In this document: positions 51,492 to 60,928 of the stretch, piece after piece
How positions within the stretch are numbered: position 1 is the stretch's first letter
How the letters are laid out: each line of letters starts with the position of its first letter
Assembly (NCBI RefSeq): GCF_003627795.1
Contig: NZ_CP032688.1
Coordinates: forward strand, 1-64,000
Direction of reading: 5' to 3'
Source of the DNA: Rhizobium sp. CCGE531
Lineage (GTDB): Bacteria > Pseudomonadota > Alphaproteobacteria > Rhizobiales > Rhizobiaceae
DNA length: 64,000 nucleotides
Notes under the pieces: model-generated
What the model saw: the letters and a program-made list of their open reading frames with translations, nothing else
The model's database searches: none
What the model was told of the DNA's origin: nothing
Program-made: the position numbers and the translations under genes

Positions 51492-53064
51492 TTCGCCGTT
51501 GCCCGAACTCTGGATCAAAGAGGCCGTATACGGCGAGTAGAACACTAACGCCGAGGAAGATCGAAAAGCCGTCAAAGGCATCGATCAACAGATAGCTGGC
51601 AAAGAGCAGGCCTACGACCGCTGCCATCTTCCACAAAATCACACGGAACCTCTTTCCGAGAACCAAACGAAGAGAACCGTATACAAAAACGACACAGGCC
51701 GAAATGGCGACAAGCAGGCTGCTGTAATGTGTCGGCATTCGATAGACCAAGCTTTCGCTACCATCGGGGTGGCCGTCGAGGACCGAAGACATATCGTGGA
51801 TCAGCCAGGTCACGACGTCTTCTCCATTCGAGCTCAAGTATGCACTTTGGATCTTCATGCACACGGCGACGAGAACACCAAGGACGGTGCAGCGGAAAAT
51901 TCCCCGCATGATCCTAAGGCGAATTTCCGCTCGTTCGCGCTGATGCTCTACGTCTGGCTGCGCCTTTACGTCTCCTTCGATTTTCCAAAAGTCGTGGACA
52001 ATCGTATGAAGCAAAATCAGGCCCGCGAAAAAGAGATAAAAGCAAAGGCTCATGTAAAGGTAGGAAAGCGCGGTGAATACGATCTCCGCAGGTACCGATA
52101 TGAGATCAGGTTGCACAATTGCTATCGTGCCCCAGCTGATCGCGTAATCGTCACTTCCCTCCAGTAGGGGGACGACACACACGCCGATCCATTGAAGAAC
52201 GCCAGCTACCAGGATGCAGATCAGGAAAACTGCCCAATACGAATATGAATAAGCGCGAACATTGCTCGTCCAGGCTTTGGCGCTTTCCGAGCTATCGGCC
52301 TGTGCTACTAGGCGTAATCGTGCGTTCTGTTTCCAAAAGGCCAGCAGCTCAATCACGACTGCGAAAAATAGCGGCAGGAGTACCATGAAGAGTAGGGTCC
52401 AGTTTGGCGCCCATAGAAAACCGACCTCCTTAACGACGCCGTCCGGCCGCCCATAGGTGATACTGGCGATCCCGACGATGTACGACAAAAACCCGAGGGC
52501 AGAAACACCGGCGAATATCGATGCCGGAAGGTTCAAAGGGGATCCATGACTGAAAAGCGCTTCCGATCTCTCCGCTAAGTTGAAGCCTTGTCTTTTTTGG
52601 GAAACTTGACTGTCTTGTGCGAGGCCGCCTGCAGGTTGGATCTCATCACCAGCGGTCACAGACGGCGGCGCCTCACGAATGACCGATGCCGAGCTCGCTT
52701 TCTTTGAATCTCGCCTTTTGGAGGTGAGCCGCGATTGCGCCGCGCTGAGCTCCATGAGCCATTCGCTCGTTGCTTCGGGATCATCGCAGCCATAGATCCG
52801 TGCGAGCCAGCGGATGTTGGAAGGGCTAATTCCCTTATCGTTTTCTTGAAACCAGAGCTGGACTGTTCGCAAATCCACGCCGAGCCGGTTGGAGTCGATC
52901 TGTGATATCGCCTCCGCCAATAACTCCGGCGTCCACGGGCCTTGAGGAAACCCGTCCCGACCCAATGGCCGGCCCGCTCCCACGGCGGCTAACTGCTTGA
53001 ACAGTTCTTTGAAATCGCGTCTGTCCTTCGGAGGAGGGACAAAAATCTTCCCGTTCTTTTCCAA
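51457..53064 (-). CDS. HTH-like N-terminus plus polytopic membrane domain
   Basis: A 535-residue protein. Residues 1-115 are soluble, with a helix-turn-helix-like stretch (TPELLAEAISQIDSNRLGVDLRTVQLWFQEN...ISPSNIRWLARIYGC). After a linker, about seven hydrophobic segments occupy residues 185-525. The only in-frame start is a TTG at 53064, because a TGA lies four codons upstream. A membrane-tethered DNA-binding regulator is the simplest reading. Exact family unknown. It overlaps the hydrolase gene by 35 nt. Confidence 0.6.
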   Translation of the reverse strand: MEKNGKIFVPPPKDRRDFKELFKQLAAVGAGRPLGRDGFPQGPWTPELLAEAISQIDSNRLGVDLRTVQLWFQENDKGISPSNIRWLARIYGCDDPEATSEWLMELSAAQSRLTSKRRDSKKASSASVIREAPPSVTAGDEIQPAGGLAQDSQVSQKRQGFNLAERSEALFSHGSPLNLPASIFAGVSALGFLSYIVGIASITYGRPDGVVKEVGFLWAPNWTLLFMVLLPLFFAVVIELLAFWKQNARLRLVAQADSSESAKAWTSNVRAYSYSYWAVFLICILVAGVLQWIGVCVVPLLEGSDDYAISWGTIAIVQPDLISVPAEIVFTALSYLYMSLCFYLFFAGLILLHTIVHDFWKIEGDVKAQPDVEHQRERAEIRLRIMRGIFRCTVLGVLVAVCMKIQSAYLSSNGEDVVTWLIHDMSSVLDGHPDGSESLVYRMPTHYSSLLVAISACVVFVYGSLRLVLGKRFRVILWKMAAVVGLLFASYLLIDAFDGFSIFLGVSVLLAVYGLFDPEFGQRRNAELEGNQSVS

Positions 53065-53926
53065 TGGCTCAAATGCTCAAATTTGGTTTCTTTTATTGAC
53101 CGAGAGGTCACATCCCCGCGATCCTGACGCAGGTAATCTACCTGGAGTATATTTGTCTCCTTACGATTGATAAAGCATAAAGCTTTCCTCAAAAGGAGAA
53201 GCCGTAAAATTTACGTGTGGTTTCAATAGGCATAAAGGTTTCGAACATCACAACGCGCGCGCTTCGCTCGCAGGGGTGGGGAACAGGCCGCCGTTGCAGA
53301 TTGCAAACACAGATTGCAATGTAAGAATCGCATAACCTAATTTATAAAACCAGCAGAGTCACCGGGAGACAGTTGAAGCGCTTTTCTCTTCGACCCATGT
53401 CCTATCAAAGGCCGCTAGAGGCTGCCGGCCACTCAAAGTCATCTTTTCGCGCTCAGGTCGCTCGAAAACCGCCATGCCGCGTCAGCATGAAGGCGCTGCA
53501 TAGATGGAGAGCGTCAAGCGGCTCTTTAGAGGAACCAGACTCTTCGTCGCGTCAGCTTCAGTCCCTCCTGGATAAGGCAATGTCGCCATCAAGCACTGGA
53601 AGCGGTGGTACGACGCTACGTTCGCTGCGTCCTGCCTTTTCGCGTTTTTGCGGAACCCGACCCCGCAAGCGAGCCCGAGGGGCCGGACACCGAATGCATG
53701 GTTCCCCGCCGATCCAAGCTGTCCGCTAAATTTGACTCCCGGATGGCCGCGGAAGTCGGGTCACACGCAACGGAGGGATGTTGCCGGATTTCTATCGCGG
53801 TGTTCAACAGCGGCTTTGCCTCCAGACGGTACGACGTCGACGAGATGCCGCTCTACGTCAACAACGGATCGGCACTCTGGATCGGCTTCGCCTTAAACTC
53901 GGCATCCATTCGGAGCTCAATCAGGC
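53065..53926. other. No supported gene; possible decayed sequence
   Basis: About 860 bp between the membrane-protein gene and dhaL. Open frames on the plus strand (for example ending near 53940) have no recognisable domain or good start. The frame near 53780-53940 has fairly normal composition and may be a gene fragment. AT-rich around 53080-53240, likely a promoter for the minus-strand gene. Confidence 0.4.
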
Positions 53927-54584
53927 TCAAGAAGCCGTGACACTCTGAAGCCTATCACGGCTCCCCTGAGACAGCTCCCTGAGGATAAGTGCGCAAGAGG
54001 TCGCCCCAGCATCCAGGACGCCAAGCGATCTTCCGCCGAGCCGGCTGGCTCGACCGATCCGCGCAATCAAGTTTACTGTCGAATCGCGGCCAGTCTCCGC
54101 TGCCGCAACGAGGAGTTCCAACGCTTGATCGAAGGATTTGCCTTCCGCTGTCGCTTTGTCAAAAGCTTCGACAGCGGGCACCAACGTGTCCAGCAACGTC
54201 TTGTCGCCGACTTTGGCCGAACCAATTTCCTGTATACCCGTCAAGCCAGCATGCAACATCCGGCTGAACGTCTTGTCGTCGATCTGGTCCACATTAGCGA
54301 TCTGCCCGGCAAACTCGGTGAACATCACGCCGTAAAGCGGCCCCATCGACCCGCCAATCTCGGTCATCAGTACTGTTCCGAGCGTCTCAAGCGCTTTTGC
54401 GAGCGACAACTCCTTGCCGCGGATCCGATCGGCCATAAGTCCGAAGCCCTTGGCCATATTGATTCCGTGGTCACCGTCGCCGATCTTGCCGTCGATCTCG
54501 CTGAGGTAGCTAGCGTTTATCGATGATCGCGCTCGCCATGGAGAGAACGATGTCGCCGGCTGCCGCGTTTTTCAATGTTTGCAT
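53927..54584 (-). pseudogene. dhaL: DhaL-type dihydroxyacetone kinase subunit, frameshifted
   Basis: Reads as a full-length DhaL (about 219 codons) interrupted by one frameshift. From the ATG at 54584 the protein runs MQTLKNAAAGDIVLSMASAIID and then reaches a stop. One base shift at the AAA run (54516-54518 on the plus strand as TTT) restores NASYLSEIDGKIGDGDHGINM with the conserved DGDHGIN Mg-ATP motif, and the frame is then open to 53927. An extra A is the simplest change. It is either inactive or a sequencing error. DhaL binds ATP for DhaK. It follows dhaK after 10 nt. Confidence 0.8.
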
Positions 54585-54594
54585 TGTTCCCTCC

Positions 54595-55587
54595 TTATAG
54601 TGCTGTCGCGCAGCGGACCTCGACGTCCAGCAGCGCCTTGAGTTCGTCATCGAGCGCCATGACCGTCAAAGTCGCTCCGACCATCTCAAGAGACGTGAAG
54701 TAATTACCAACATACGCTTTGTGTATCCTGAGGCCGCGGCCGGAAATCTCCTCCTCGACTGTGTCGAAGAGAATGTAAAGTTCGTTCAGCGGCGTTGCGC
54801 CAAGGCCAGATACCAGTACGGCCACTTCCGTCCCCGAGGCGAGATCATGGTCATCAAGCACGATCTGGCACATATCCTTGGCGACCTCGGATGCGCTCTT
54901 GAGCGCTTCTACTCGCACGCCCGGCTCGCCGTGATGGCCGATACCGACTTCAATGGTGCCAGGCTCGATCTGGAAGTTCGGGTGTCCGACCGCCGGAAGA
55001 GTGCACGGTCCCAATCCGACACCGACCGAGCGGCAATTGTCGATGGCCTTCTGCGCTGCGTCACGAACCTCGGATAGGCTGGCGCCCATCGACGCTTTCG
55101 CTCCGCCGACCTTCCACATGAAGATCTCTCCGGCAACGCCTCGGCGCTTCGCCTGCTCCTCGGCGGGGGCGGAGCATACGTCGTCGTTTGCGACGACCGT
55201 GGCAACCTCGATGCCGTCCTTTGCGGCGAGCTTCATCGCGATCTTCACGTTCATGTTGTCTCCGGCATAATTTCCGTAAAGGACAACGACCCCTTTTCCA
55301 CCATTGGCTTCGCGTATGGCATCATTAAAGCTCTTGGCCGTTGGCGACGAAAATAGCTCGCCGACGGCGACTGCATCGAGCATGTTGCGGCCCGTATAGC
55401 CAATGAAGGCAGGCTCGTGTCCGGAGCCACCTCCAGTCACGACACCTACTTTTCCTTGCGCGGGCCGGTCGATCGCCGTAACCACGCGTGGGTTTTCGGC
55501 AAGGCGCACGATGTCTCGGTGTGCCTTCACAAAGCCCTTGACGGTATCTTCCACGACCTCGTCGCGGTTATTTACAAAGCGTTGCAC
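54595..55587 (-). CDS. dhaK: DhaK-type dihydroxyacetone kinase subunit
   Basis: A 330-residue DhaK, full length. GGGSGHEP at 52-59 and GNYAGDNMN at 105-113 form the substrate pocket, and GIGHHGEPG (215-223) carries the His (about H219) that binds the ketone covalently. DhaK with DhaL phosphorylates dihydroxyacetone or related ketoses such as erythrulose. The start is GTG at 55587 after a GAGGAG site. It is in an operon with a TIM-barrel isomerase gene upstream and the frameshifted dhaL downstream. Confidence 0.88.
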   Translation of the reverse strand: MQRFVNNRDEVVEDTVKGFVKAHRDIVRLAENPRVVTAIDRPAQGKVGVVTGGGSGHEPAFIGYTGRNMLDAVAVGELFSSPTAKSFNDAIREANGGKGVVVLYGNYAGDNMNVKIAMKLAAKDGIEVATVVANDDVCSAPAEEQAKRRGVAGEIFMWKVGGAKASMGASLSEVRDAAQKAIDNCRSVGVGLGPCTLPAVGHPNFQIEPGTIEVGIGHHGEPGVRVEALKSASEVAKDMCQIVLDDHDLASGTEVAVLVSGLGATPLNELYILFDTVEEEISGRGLRIHKAYVGNYFTSLEMVGATLTVMALDDELKALLDVEVRCATAL

Positions 55588-55608
55588 TGCGTCCTCCTCC
55601 AGACACGG

Positions 55609-56460
55609 TCATTGATTGTCGTTGAGCGCTCGCCGGACGACCTTGAGCGACCGAGCGAGCGAGTCCTCGATCGTTGACAGCGGCACGGGATCTTGGCGGC
55701 GAAGCGGCTGCGCCCGCCGATTTCGATGCAGTCTCAAGGGGAGTTCGATACTGACGGGGAAGCCATCGACCTTTGCAATCGCAGCCAGGAGGCGTTCGCA
55801 GCCGACCTTGCCGTCCCCGATATCGCAAAAATACCAGCCTTCATCGGTTTCGCGGACATCCTTGATATGGGCGTGCGCCGATCCCAGCAGCGCCAGGATC
55901 CCATCACCTGCGAGATCGTCCATGTCCGGTCGATGTGACGCCGTATTTGCGGCGTCGTAATTTAACCTCAAAAAGGGCGAACCGAATTCCTCAACAAGGG
56001 AAATACCGTCCCGCGCGGTGTTGATCAGGCTATCGCTGCCGTCTCCTGGGTTCTCCAGGCCAACGACGATATTGAAGGCTTCCGCTCTTCTCAGTATGAT
56101 CTCGACGTTGCGACGGAATGCCGCCTCTCTTTGTCGGGCGGCGGCGTTGGTCGCAATAACCTGGGCTCCAATCGCCGCGGCGAATGCCATGCGGCCCGTA
56201 AACACTTCGACCGAATCTTCGAAACCAAGGTCGATATGCGACGACATAGCGTGGCATGAGAGCCCCGAAGACTTAAGCGCGCTGCGCCAACCGGTCATCT
56301 CTGAAGGTGTGAAGGCGGTCTCGTCAAAGGGTTCTGTATATCCAACGATAAAGGCCGGCTCGAAATGTGTGAATCCGAGGGTTGCCGCGCTCTCCAGTGC
56401 GGCCTCTCTGCTATGCCCATCGTACGGCGCTCCCGACACGGAGATCACCCGTTCAGCCAT
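55609..56460 (-). CDS. Sugar isomerase/epimerase-type TIM-barrel protein
   Basis: A 283-residue xylose-isomerase-like TIM barrel. Acidic metal-site regions include VGLENPGDGSDSLI (Glu), RLNYDAANTASH (Asp), SAHAHIKDVRE (His) and SIELPLRLHRN (Glu near the end). Such enzymes isomerise or epimerise sugars or 2-oxo acids. In C4 sugar acid pathways a similar enzyme converts 2-oxo-tetronate. The ATG at 56460 has GGGGAGG upstream. It is the first gene of the operon with dhaK. The substrate is unknown. Confidence 0.8.
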   Translation of the reverse strand: MAERVISVSGAPYDGHSREAALESAATLGFTHFEPAFIVGYTEPFDETAFTPSEMTGWRSALKSSGLSCHAMSSHIDLGFEDSVEVFTGRMAFAAAIGAQVIATNAAARQREAAFRRNVEIILRRAEAFNIVVGLENPGDGSDSLINTARDGISLVEEFGSPFLRLNYDAANTASHRPDMDDLAGDGILALLGSAHAHIKDVRETDEGWYFCDIGDGKVGCERLLAAIAKVDGFPVSIELPLRLHRNRRAQPLRRQDPVPLSTIEDSLARSLKVVRRALNDNQ

Positions 56461-56691
56461 GCATTCCTCCCCTCGCGAAGAACGGCGCAAGCTCGCCGCG
56501 CCGATGGGCAAAGTGTTGAATACGCTTCATCCGGACAAGCGAATTCCATCGGTCAATGCATGAATCCATCTCAACAACTGCATCATTTGCGTTAAATTTC
56601 CTCATGGAATATAGAGGAAGGGCGTCCTCCAGCGTACTGAGTGTCTCTAGCGGGAAAGGTGGCGAGGCACGCGTATACGGGAGGAGGGGTG

Positions 56692-57621
56692 ATGAGCGCG
56701 TTGGAGTTTCCTTCATTGCGATCGCTACAGGTATTGGAAGCTGTCGCACGTCTTGGATCTTTTGGAAAAGCCGCCGAGGAACTGAGCATCAGCCCCTCGG
56801 CCGTGAGCCATCAAATGGCCGCGCTGGATTCGGAGCTCGGAATTGCCTTATTCCATCGCTCCGGGCGTTCAATCATGCTGACCGACGCGGGTAGGGCTTA
56901 CGCCGAAGAGATCAGCACCTCGTTTCGAAGGATCGAGAGCGCCACGCGCAATTTCACGAAGAAGGGCAAAAGTGACATCCTGAATATCCATTCGGTTGTC
57001 AGTCTCGCTTCGCAGTGGCTCATGCCTCGCCTGGCGCGGTTCAGCGCCCGCTATCCGGAGATCGATCTTCGACTGCACGCCTCGGGTGACCCGGCCGAGC
57101 TGAGGACCGGTAACGTCGATATAGACATTCGCTACGGAACGCAGCCGGTAGAAGTTGGCATCGCCGTCGAGCCCTTCCCGCCGGAGCCAATCATGGTCCT
57201 GTGCGCCCCTTCTTTGGTCGAGGGCGCAAACGGACTACGCTCACCGCGGGATCTCACTAGATTTCCGCTCATTCACTCCGAAGTGAACCTCTATCGCTGG
57301 CAGGATTGGGCGGACGACCACGGCGTTACGCTCAACATCGCCAGAGGACTACGTTTCGATAGATCTTTCATGTCCATCAACGCGGCCGCAGATGGACTCG
57401 GCGTTTGCCTGGAAAGCCGCATACTCGTCCGGCAAGATCTTAAAAGCGGAAGGCTCGTTGCGCCTTTTGGCCTGGAAGGCCCCAGCATCAATTGCCATAG
57501 TCTCGTGTACTTACGGTCCAGGGCGAGAACGCCAAAGATCGCTCTGTTCAGACAATGGATCGAAGAGACCCTGGCTGCCGACGCGGCTTCTGGGAGTGAA
57601 ATCGACGTCGGCGGGAGGTGA
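56692..57621 (+). CDS. LysR-type regulator (GcvA-like)
   Basis: A 309-residue LysR-family regulator. Winged helix at about residues 5-65 (LQVLEAVARLGSFGKAAEELSISPSAVSHQMAALDSELGIALFHR), then a linker helix and a two-lobe effector domain. The ending has the GcvA/AmpR-type outline. It is divergent from the isomerase-dhaK-dhaL operon, with the promoters in the 56461-56691 gap, so it probably controls that operon. ATG at 56692 has GAGGAGGGG upstream. Confidence 0.88.
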   Translation: MSALEFPSLRSLQVLEAVARLGSFGKAAEELSISPSAVSHQMAALDSELGIALFHRSGRSIMLTDAGRAYAEEISTSFRRIESATRNFTKKGKSDILNIHSVVSLASQWLMPRLARFSARYPEIDLRLHASGDPAELRTGNVDIDIRYGTQPVEVGIAVEPFPPEPIMVLCAPSLVEGANGLRSPRDLTRFPLIHSEVNLYRWQDWADDHGVTLNIARGLRFDRSFMSINAAADGLGVCLESRILVRQDLKSGRLVAPFGLEGPSINCHSLVYLRSRARTPKIALFRQWIEETLAADAASGSEIDVGGR

Positions 57622-57692
57622 GTTGTGACGACTTATGTTCGATGATGCGCGAATGGTGGATCAAACGCGCATCATCGACTTCAGGCAGTCGT

Positions 57693-58541
57693 TTAGCCGA
57701 AGAATTTCCGGAGTTCGCTCGCTATGAATTCGGGAGCTTCTTCCGCAATCCAGTGACCGGAGCCCGGGATCACTCCGCCTCGAACGTCACTTGCCACGCG
57801 CTGCATTGATTCCATCGTCTCCATGCCGCGGCCAAAACCACTGTCTCCGCCCAGGGCAAGGACCGGCATTTCGATCTTGCCATCCCTCTCGAGGAATAAC
57901 TCGTTGTCTTTGACGTCGGTTGGAAACCCGCGATAATAGGCGAGAAGTGTGCGCAAGCCGCCGGGTTTCAGGTAGGTACGGAAGTACTCGTTCTTATCTT
58001 CCTGAGACAGAACGTTTGGACGGCTCCCATAATTGTCAAACAACCATTCCAGATAGATATGCTCGCGACCGCCGAACATCGCTTCGGGCAAATCCGGCGT
58101 CCTGAAGAAGGGGTGGTGCCAACGCCGGCCGCCTTGCGACATGTCCGCTCCATCGCCAGGAATGGTAACGTCCAGGATCGCGAGCTTGCTAACAGCCTCC
58201 CGGTGCTGCGCGGCCAGGGCAAACGCCACCGGGCCGCCCCAGTCGTGTCCCACAAGATTGAAGCGATCGATCTTCAGATGTTCAGAAAGAAGCTCCCACA
58301 CGTCTGCGGCAACAGTTTTCTTGTCATAACCATCGACGGGCCGGGAAGTGTCGCCGAGGCCCCGCAGGTCCGGCGCAATGATCGCGTACTTGTCGGCGAG
58401 GAAGGGGATCACGTGCCGCCATTCGTGCGAACTCTGCGGCACCCCGTGAAGGAGAACCAGCGACTCGCCGGATCCTGCGGTCAGGTAGTGCATGGTGATG
58501 CTGGACAGGCGCGCGTAATTGCTTTTGATTTCGGGACTCAT
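57693..58541 (-). CDS. Epoxide hydrolase/haloacetate dehalogenase-type alpha/beta hydrolase
   Basis: A 282-residue alpha/beta hydrolase with an Asp nucleophile: VGHDWGGPVA, D100. Oxyanion segment LHGVPQSSHEW (31-41), DLRGLGDTS (58-66) and a late GSGHWIAEEAPE with the catalytic His. An Asp nucleophile points to epoxide hydrolases or fluoroacetate/haloacetate dehalogenases, and the short cap resembles the latter two. Substrate unknown. Its ATG overlaps the stop of the upstream dehydrogenase gene (ATGA), so they are coupled. Confidence 0.85.
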   Translation of the reverse strand: MSPEIKSNYARLSSITMHYLTAGSGESLVLLHGVPQSSHEWRHVIPFLADKYAIIAPDLRGLGDTSRPVDGYDKKTVAADVWELLSEHLKIDRFNLVGHDWGGPVAFALAAQHREAVSKLAILDVTIPGDGADMSQGGRRWHHPFFRTPDLPEAMFGGREHIYLEWLFDNYGSRPNVLSQEDKNEYFRTYLKPGGLRTLLAYYRGFPTDVKDNELFLERDGKIEMPVLALGGDSGFGRGMETMESMQRVASDVRGGVIPGSGHWIAEEAPEFIASELRKFFG

Positions 58542-59566
58542 TTCTTTGCCTCCTTCTGACCGGCGGTCATACCCCGATACGCACGAATGACCTGACTGTC
58601 ATCTGCCGAGCCTGACCCCTGCCCGGACGCGGCAAGGAAGAACTGATGCGCAACGGAGGCGAGTGGCAGGGCGGCCTTGGCAGAGGAGCCAGCGGCAAGC
58701 ACGATACCGAGATCTTTCACAAAGATGTCGACGGCGCTCGTTACCTCAGGGTCCTCCAGAAGCATACGCTGGCCACGATCGTTGAGCATCCAGCTGGCAG
58801 CCGCCGAGCCGGACACGATCTCGAGTACCGTTGAGGTGTCAAGACCAGCCCTTTCGGCGAGCGATAGCGCCTCAGCCGCCGCCGCCAAGTGCACGCCGCA
58901 CAGCAGCTGGTTGACCGCCTTGGCAACCGATGCCTGGCCAGGCCGCTCTCCGAGATAATAGATCTTGGAGCCGAGCACGTCGAAAAGATCGCGGCTCATT
59001 TCATAGGTTTGCCTGTCGCCAGCCACCATGATGGAAAGCGACGCGTCGCGCGCTCCGGCGACGCCGCCGGAAACAGGCGCATCCAGAAACCGGTGACCGC
59101 GAGCAGTAACCGCCTCGGCGAGCTGTTCAACCTCGCCGGGAGGGCATGTTGACATCAGGACTACGACGCTGGCCCTGGTTGAATTTGCCAGGGCGCCCCG
59201 TTCGAAGAGGGCTTGGTGCGCTTGGTCGATGTTGACCACCATCAACATCAAGACGTCAGTCTCGCTGGCGGCTTCCGTAGCGTCTGGATAGGCGGTCCCG
59301 CCACTGTCAGCGAAGCTTCTTAGAGCATTCTCCGAGATGTCAAACCCCTTGACCCTGAAGCCGCTTTTCAGGAGATGCGACGCCATGGGCAATCCCATGG
59401 AGCCGAGACCGATAAAACCGATTGTCGGTTTTCCCGGTCCTCGTGCCGGGCTTGGCTTTGTTTCTAAAGCTTTGTGCACTTCCGGGTCTCCTCCGAGATA
59501 CTGGCACGTCATAGGCCGGCACATTCCATAGGCGGGTGCCGTACTCGCATGCGAAGCGGTTACCAT
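58538..59566 (-). CDS. NAD-dependent beta-hydroxyacid dehydrogenase, threonate-dehydrogenase-like
   Basis: A 342-residue dehydrogenase of the 3-hydroxyisobutyrate/L-threonate (LtnD) type. The Rossmann motif GFIGLGSMGLPMASHL starts near residue 48; DAPVSGGVAGA is the substrate signature and K in VAKAVNQLL is the catalytic Lys. The start is supported by GGAGGAAG before the ATG, so the unusual 45-residue leader is probably made; a shorter internal start is not excluded. LtnD enzymes oxidise L-threonate to 2-oxo-tetronate. It is divergent from the TRAP transporter genes and shares their control region. Confidence 0.8.
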   Translation of the reverse strand: MVTASHASTAPAYGMCRPMTCQYLGGDPEVHKALETKPSPARGPGKPTIGFIGLGSMGLPMASHLLKSGFRVKGFDISENALRSFADSGGTAYPDATEAASETDVLMLMVVNIDQAHQALFERGALANSTRASVVVLMSTCPPGEVEQLAEAVTARGHRFLDAPVSGGVAGARDASLSIMVAGDRQTYEMSRDLFDVLGSKIYYLGERPGQASVAKAVNQLLCGVHLAAAAEALSLAERAGLDTSTVLEIVSGSAAASWMLNDRGQRMLLEDPEVTSAVDIFVKDLGIVLAAGSSAKAALPLASVAHQFFLAASGQGSGSADDSQVIRAYRGMTAGQKEAKK

Positions 59567-59902
59567 GGTCGCTTCCTCCGCATCAAAAGAGTTTGTTCGG
59601 TGAACATGTGACCTGGATTCATGTTGCCTGACGCCTGCACCCGGAAACCTTCGTCATCCTCCCGCATCTCGCCGAACTTCCCTGAGCTCAGTTCACCAAT
59701 GTCCCGTGGCAATTCATTTGCGGACGTTTGGCGCAAGCGCCTATTTTACGTGCAGCCGCACACTGGGAGGCTTCCAGCTTTCAAGGGACACCAATCAAAG
59801 GTCAGCGACCTGCGAGTGCTGAGGGACGCTTACGAGGAGAGCGCCTGCACAGCAAATTCCCAAAAACATCGACATAGATCAACACGGTTAGAGGAGGAAC
59901 CA
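59567..59902. other. Divergent promoter region of the dehydrogenase and TRAP genes
   Basis: About 335 bp between divergent units, where promoters for both should lie. A plus-strand frame here is open in phase with DctP, but it lacks a secretion signal, and the Tat-like signal begins only at the ATG at 59903. Confidence 0.45.
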
Positions 59903-60919
59903 ATGATCACAATGAATCGACGCACGCTTATTATGAGTTCCGTGGCTATGGGCGCCACGCTTGCAGCGCCGCGCATCATGCTCGCGAGCGCGCCTGAGTT
60001 TTCGTTTAAATTTGCCAACATCATGCCCGTTGACCATCCGCTCAACACCCGCATGACCGAGGCTTCCAACAAGATTAGCGAGCAAACCGACGGCCGGGTC
60101 AGCATTCAGGTGTTTCCCGCGAGCCAGCTCGGCACGGATGCTGATATGCTAAGCCAGCTTCGATCGGGTGGCTTGGACCTTCTTGCGCAGACAGGCCTCA
60201 TCGCAGCCACACTCGTCCCGCCGGCGGCCATCACCGGCGTAGGATTTGCCTATCCCGACTACGCGCAGGTCTGGAAGTCGGTGGATGGCGAGCTCGGCCG
60301 GAGCATCCGGACGGCTTTTGAGAAGGTCAACCTGATCGCCTTCGAGAAGATGTGGGACAACGGCTTCCGGCAGACGACCTCGATCGGCAAACCGATCAAG
60401 TCGCCCGAGGACCTCAAGGGCTTCAAGATCCGCGTCCCTCCTGCGCCGCTCTGGACATCGCTCTTCAAGTCTCTCGGTGCCGCGCCGACGTCGATTCCAT
60501 GGGGCGAAACATATTCCGCGCTTCAGACCCACGTCGCGGACGGTCTCGAAAACCCGCTCGCTGGCATTTACTTTGCCAAGATGTACGAGGTTCAAAAGTA
60601 TCTCTCCCGGACCAACCATATGTGGGACGGCTTCTGGATCCTCGCCAATCGGGACAACTTCGAGGTGCTGCCTGAGGACTTGCGTGACATTGTCGTCACC
60701 GAGATCAATCGCTCGGCCCTCGTGCAACGCGCCGATGTCGAAAAGCTGAATTCCGAACTCCAGGCAGAGCTGACGAGCAAGGGTCTTGAATTTATCGACG
60801 TTGATGTATCCAAGTTTCGCGCGACGCTGCAAGCTTCGTCGTTCTACTCCGATTGGAAGGGGCGTTTTGGCGAGGAAGCATGGGCGTTGCTGGAGTCTAC
60901 CTCGGGCAAATTGATCTGA
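59903..60919 (+). CDS. TRAP transporter substrate-binding protein (DctP)
   Basis: A 338-residue periplasmic solute receptor of the DctP family. N-terminus MITMNRRTLIMSSVAMGATLAAPRIMLASA is a Tat-like signal. Family landmarks are the early FKFANIMPVDHPLNTRMTEA, VFPASQLGTDADMLSQLRSGGLDL, GFKIRVPPAPLWTSLFKSLGAAPTSIPWGETYSALQ and the Arg in that segment that binds the substrate carboxylate. TRAP systems import carboxylates. It lies directly before the fused DctQM gene, 9 nt away. Confidence 0.92.
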   Translation: MITMNRRTLIMSSVAMGATLAAPRIMLASAPEFSFKFANIMPVDHPLNTRMTEASNKISEQTDGRVSIQVFPASQLGTDADMLSQLRSGGLDLLAQTGLIAATLVPPAAITGVGFAYPDYAQVWKSVDGELGRSIRTAFEKVNLIAFEKMWDNGFRQTTSIGKPIKSPEDLKGFKIRVPPAPLWTSLFKSLGAAPTSIPWGETYSALQTHVADGLENPLAGIYFAKMYEVQKYLSRTNHMWDGFWILANRDNFEVLPEDLRDIVVTEINRSALVQRADVEKLNSELQAELTSKGLEFIDVDVSKFRATLQASSFYSDWKGRFGEEAWALLESTSGKLI

Positions 60920-60928
60920 GGCGTTAAC

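Noticed and set aside
53131..53155. Partial match to the conjugation palindrome
   Set aside because: ATCTACCTGGAGTATATT resembles the right arm only; the left arm is too different.
53605..53940. Open frame near dhaL
   Set aside because: No ribosome-binding site or domain; kept only as possible decayed sequence.
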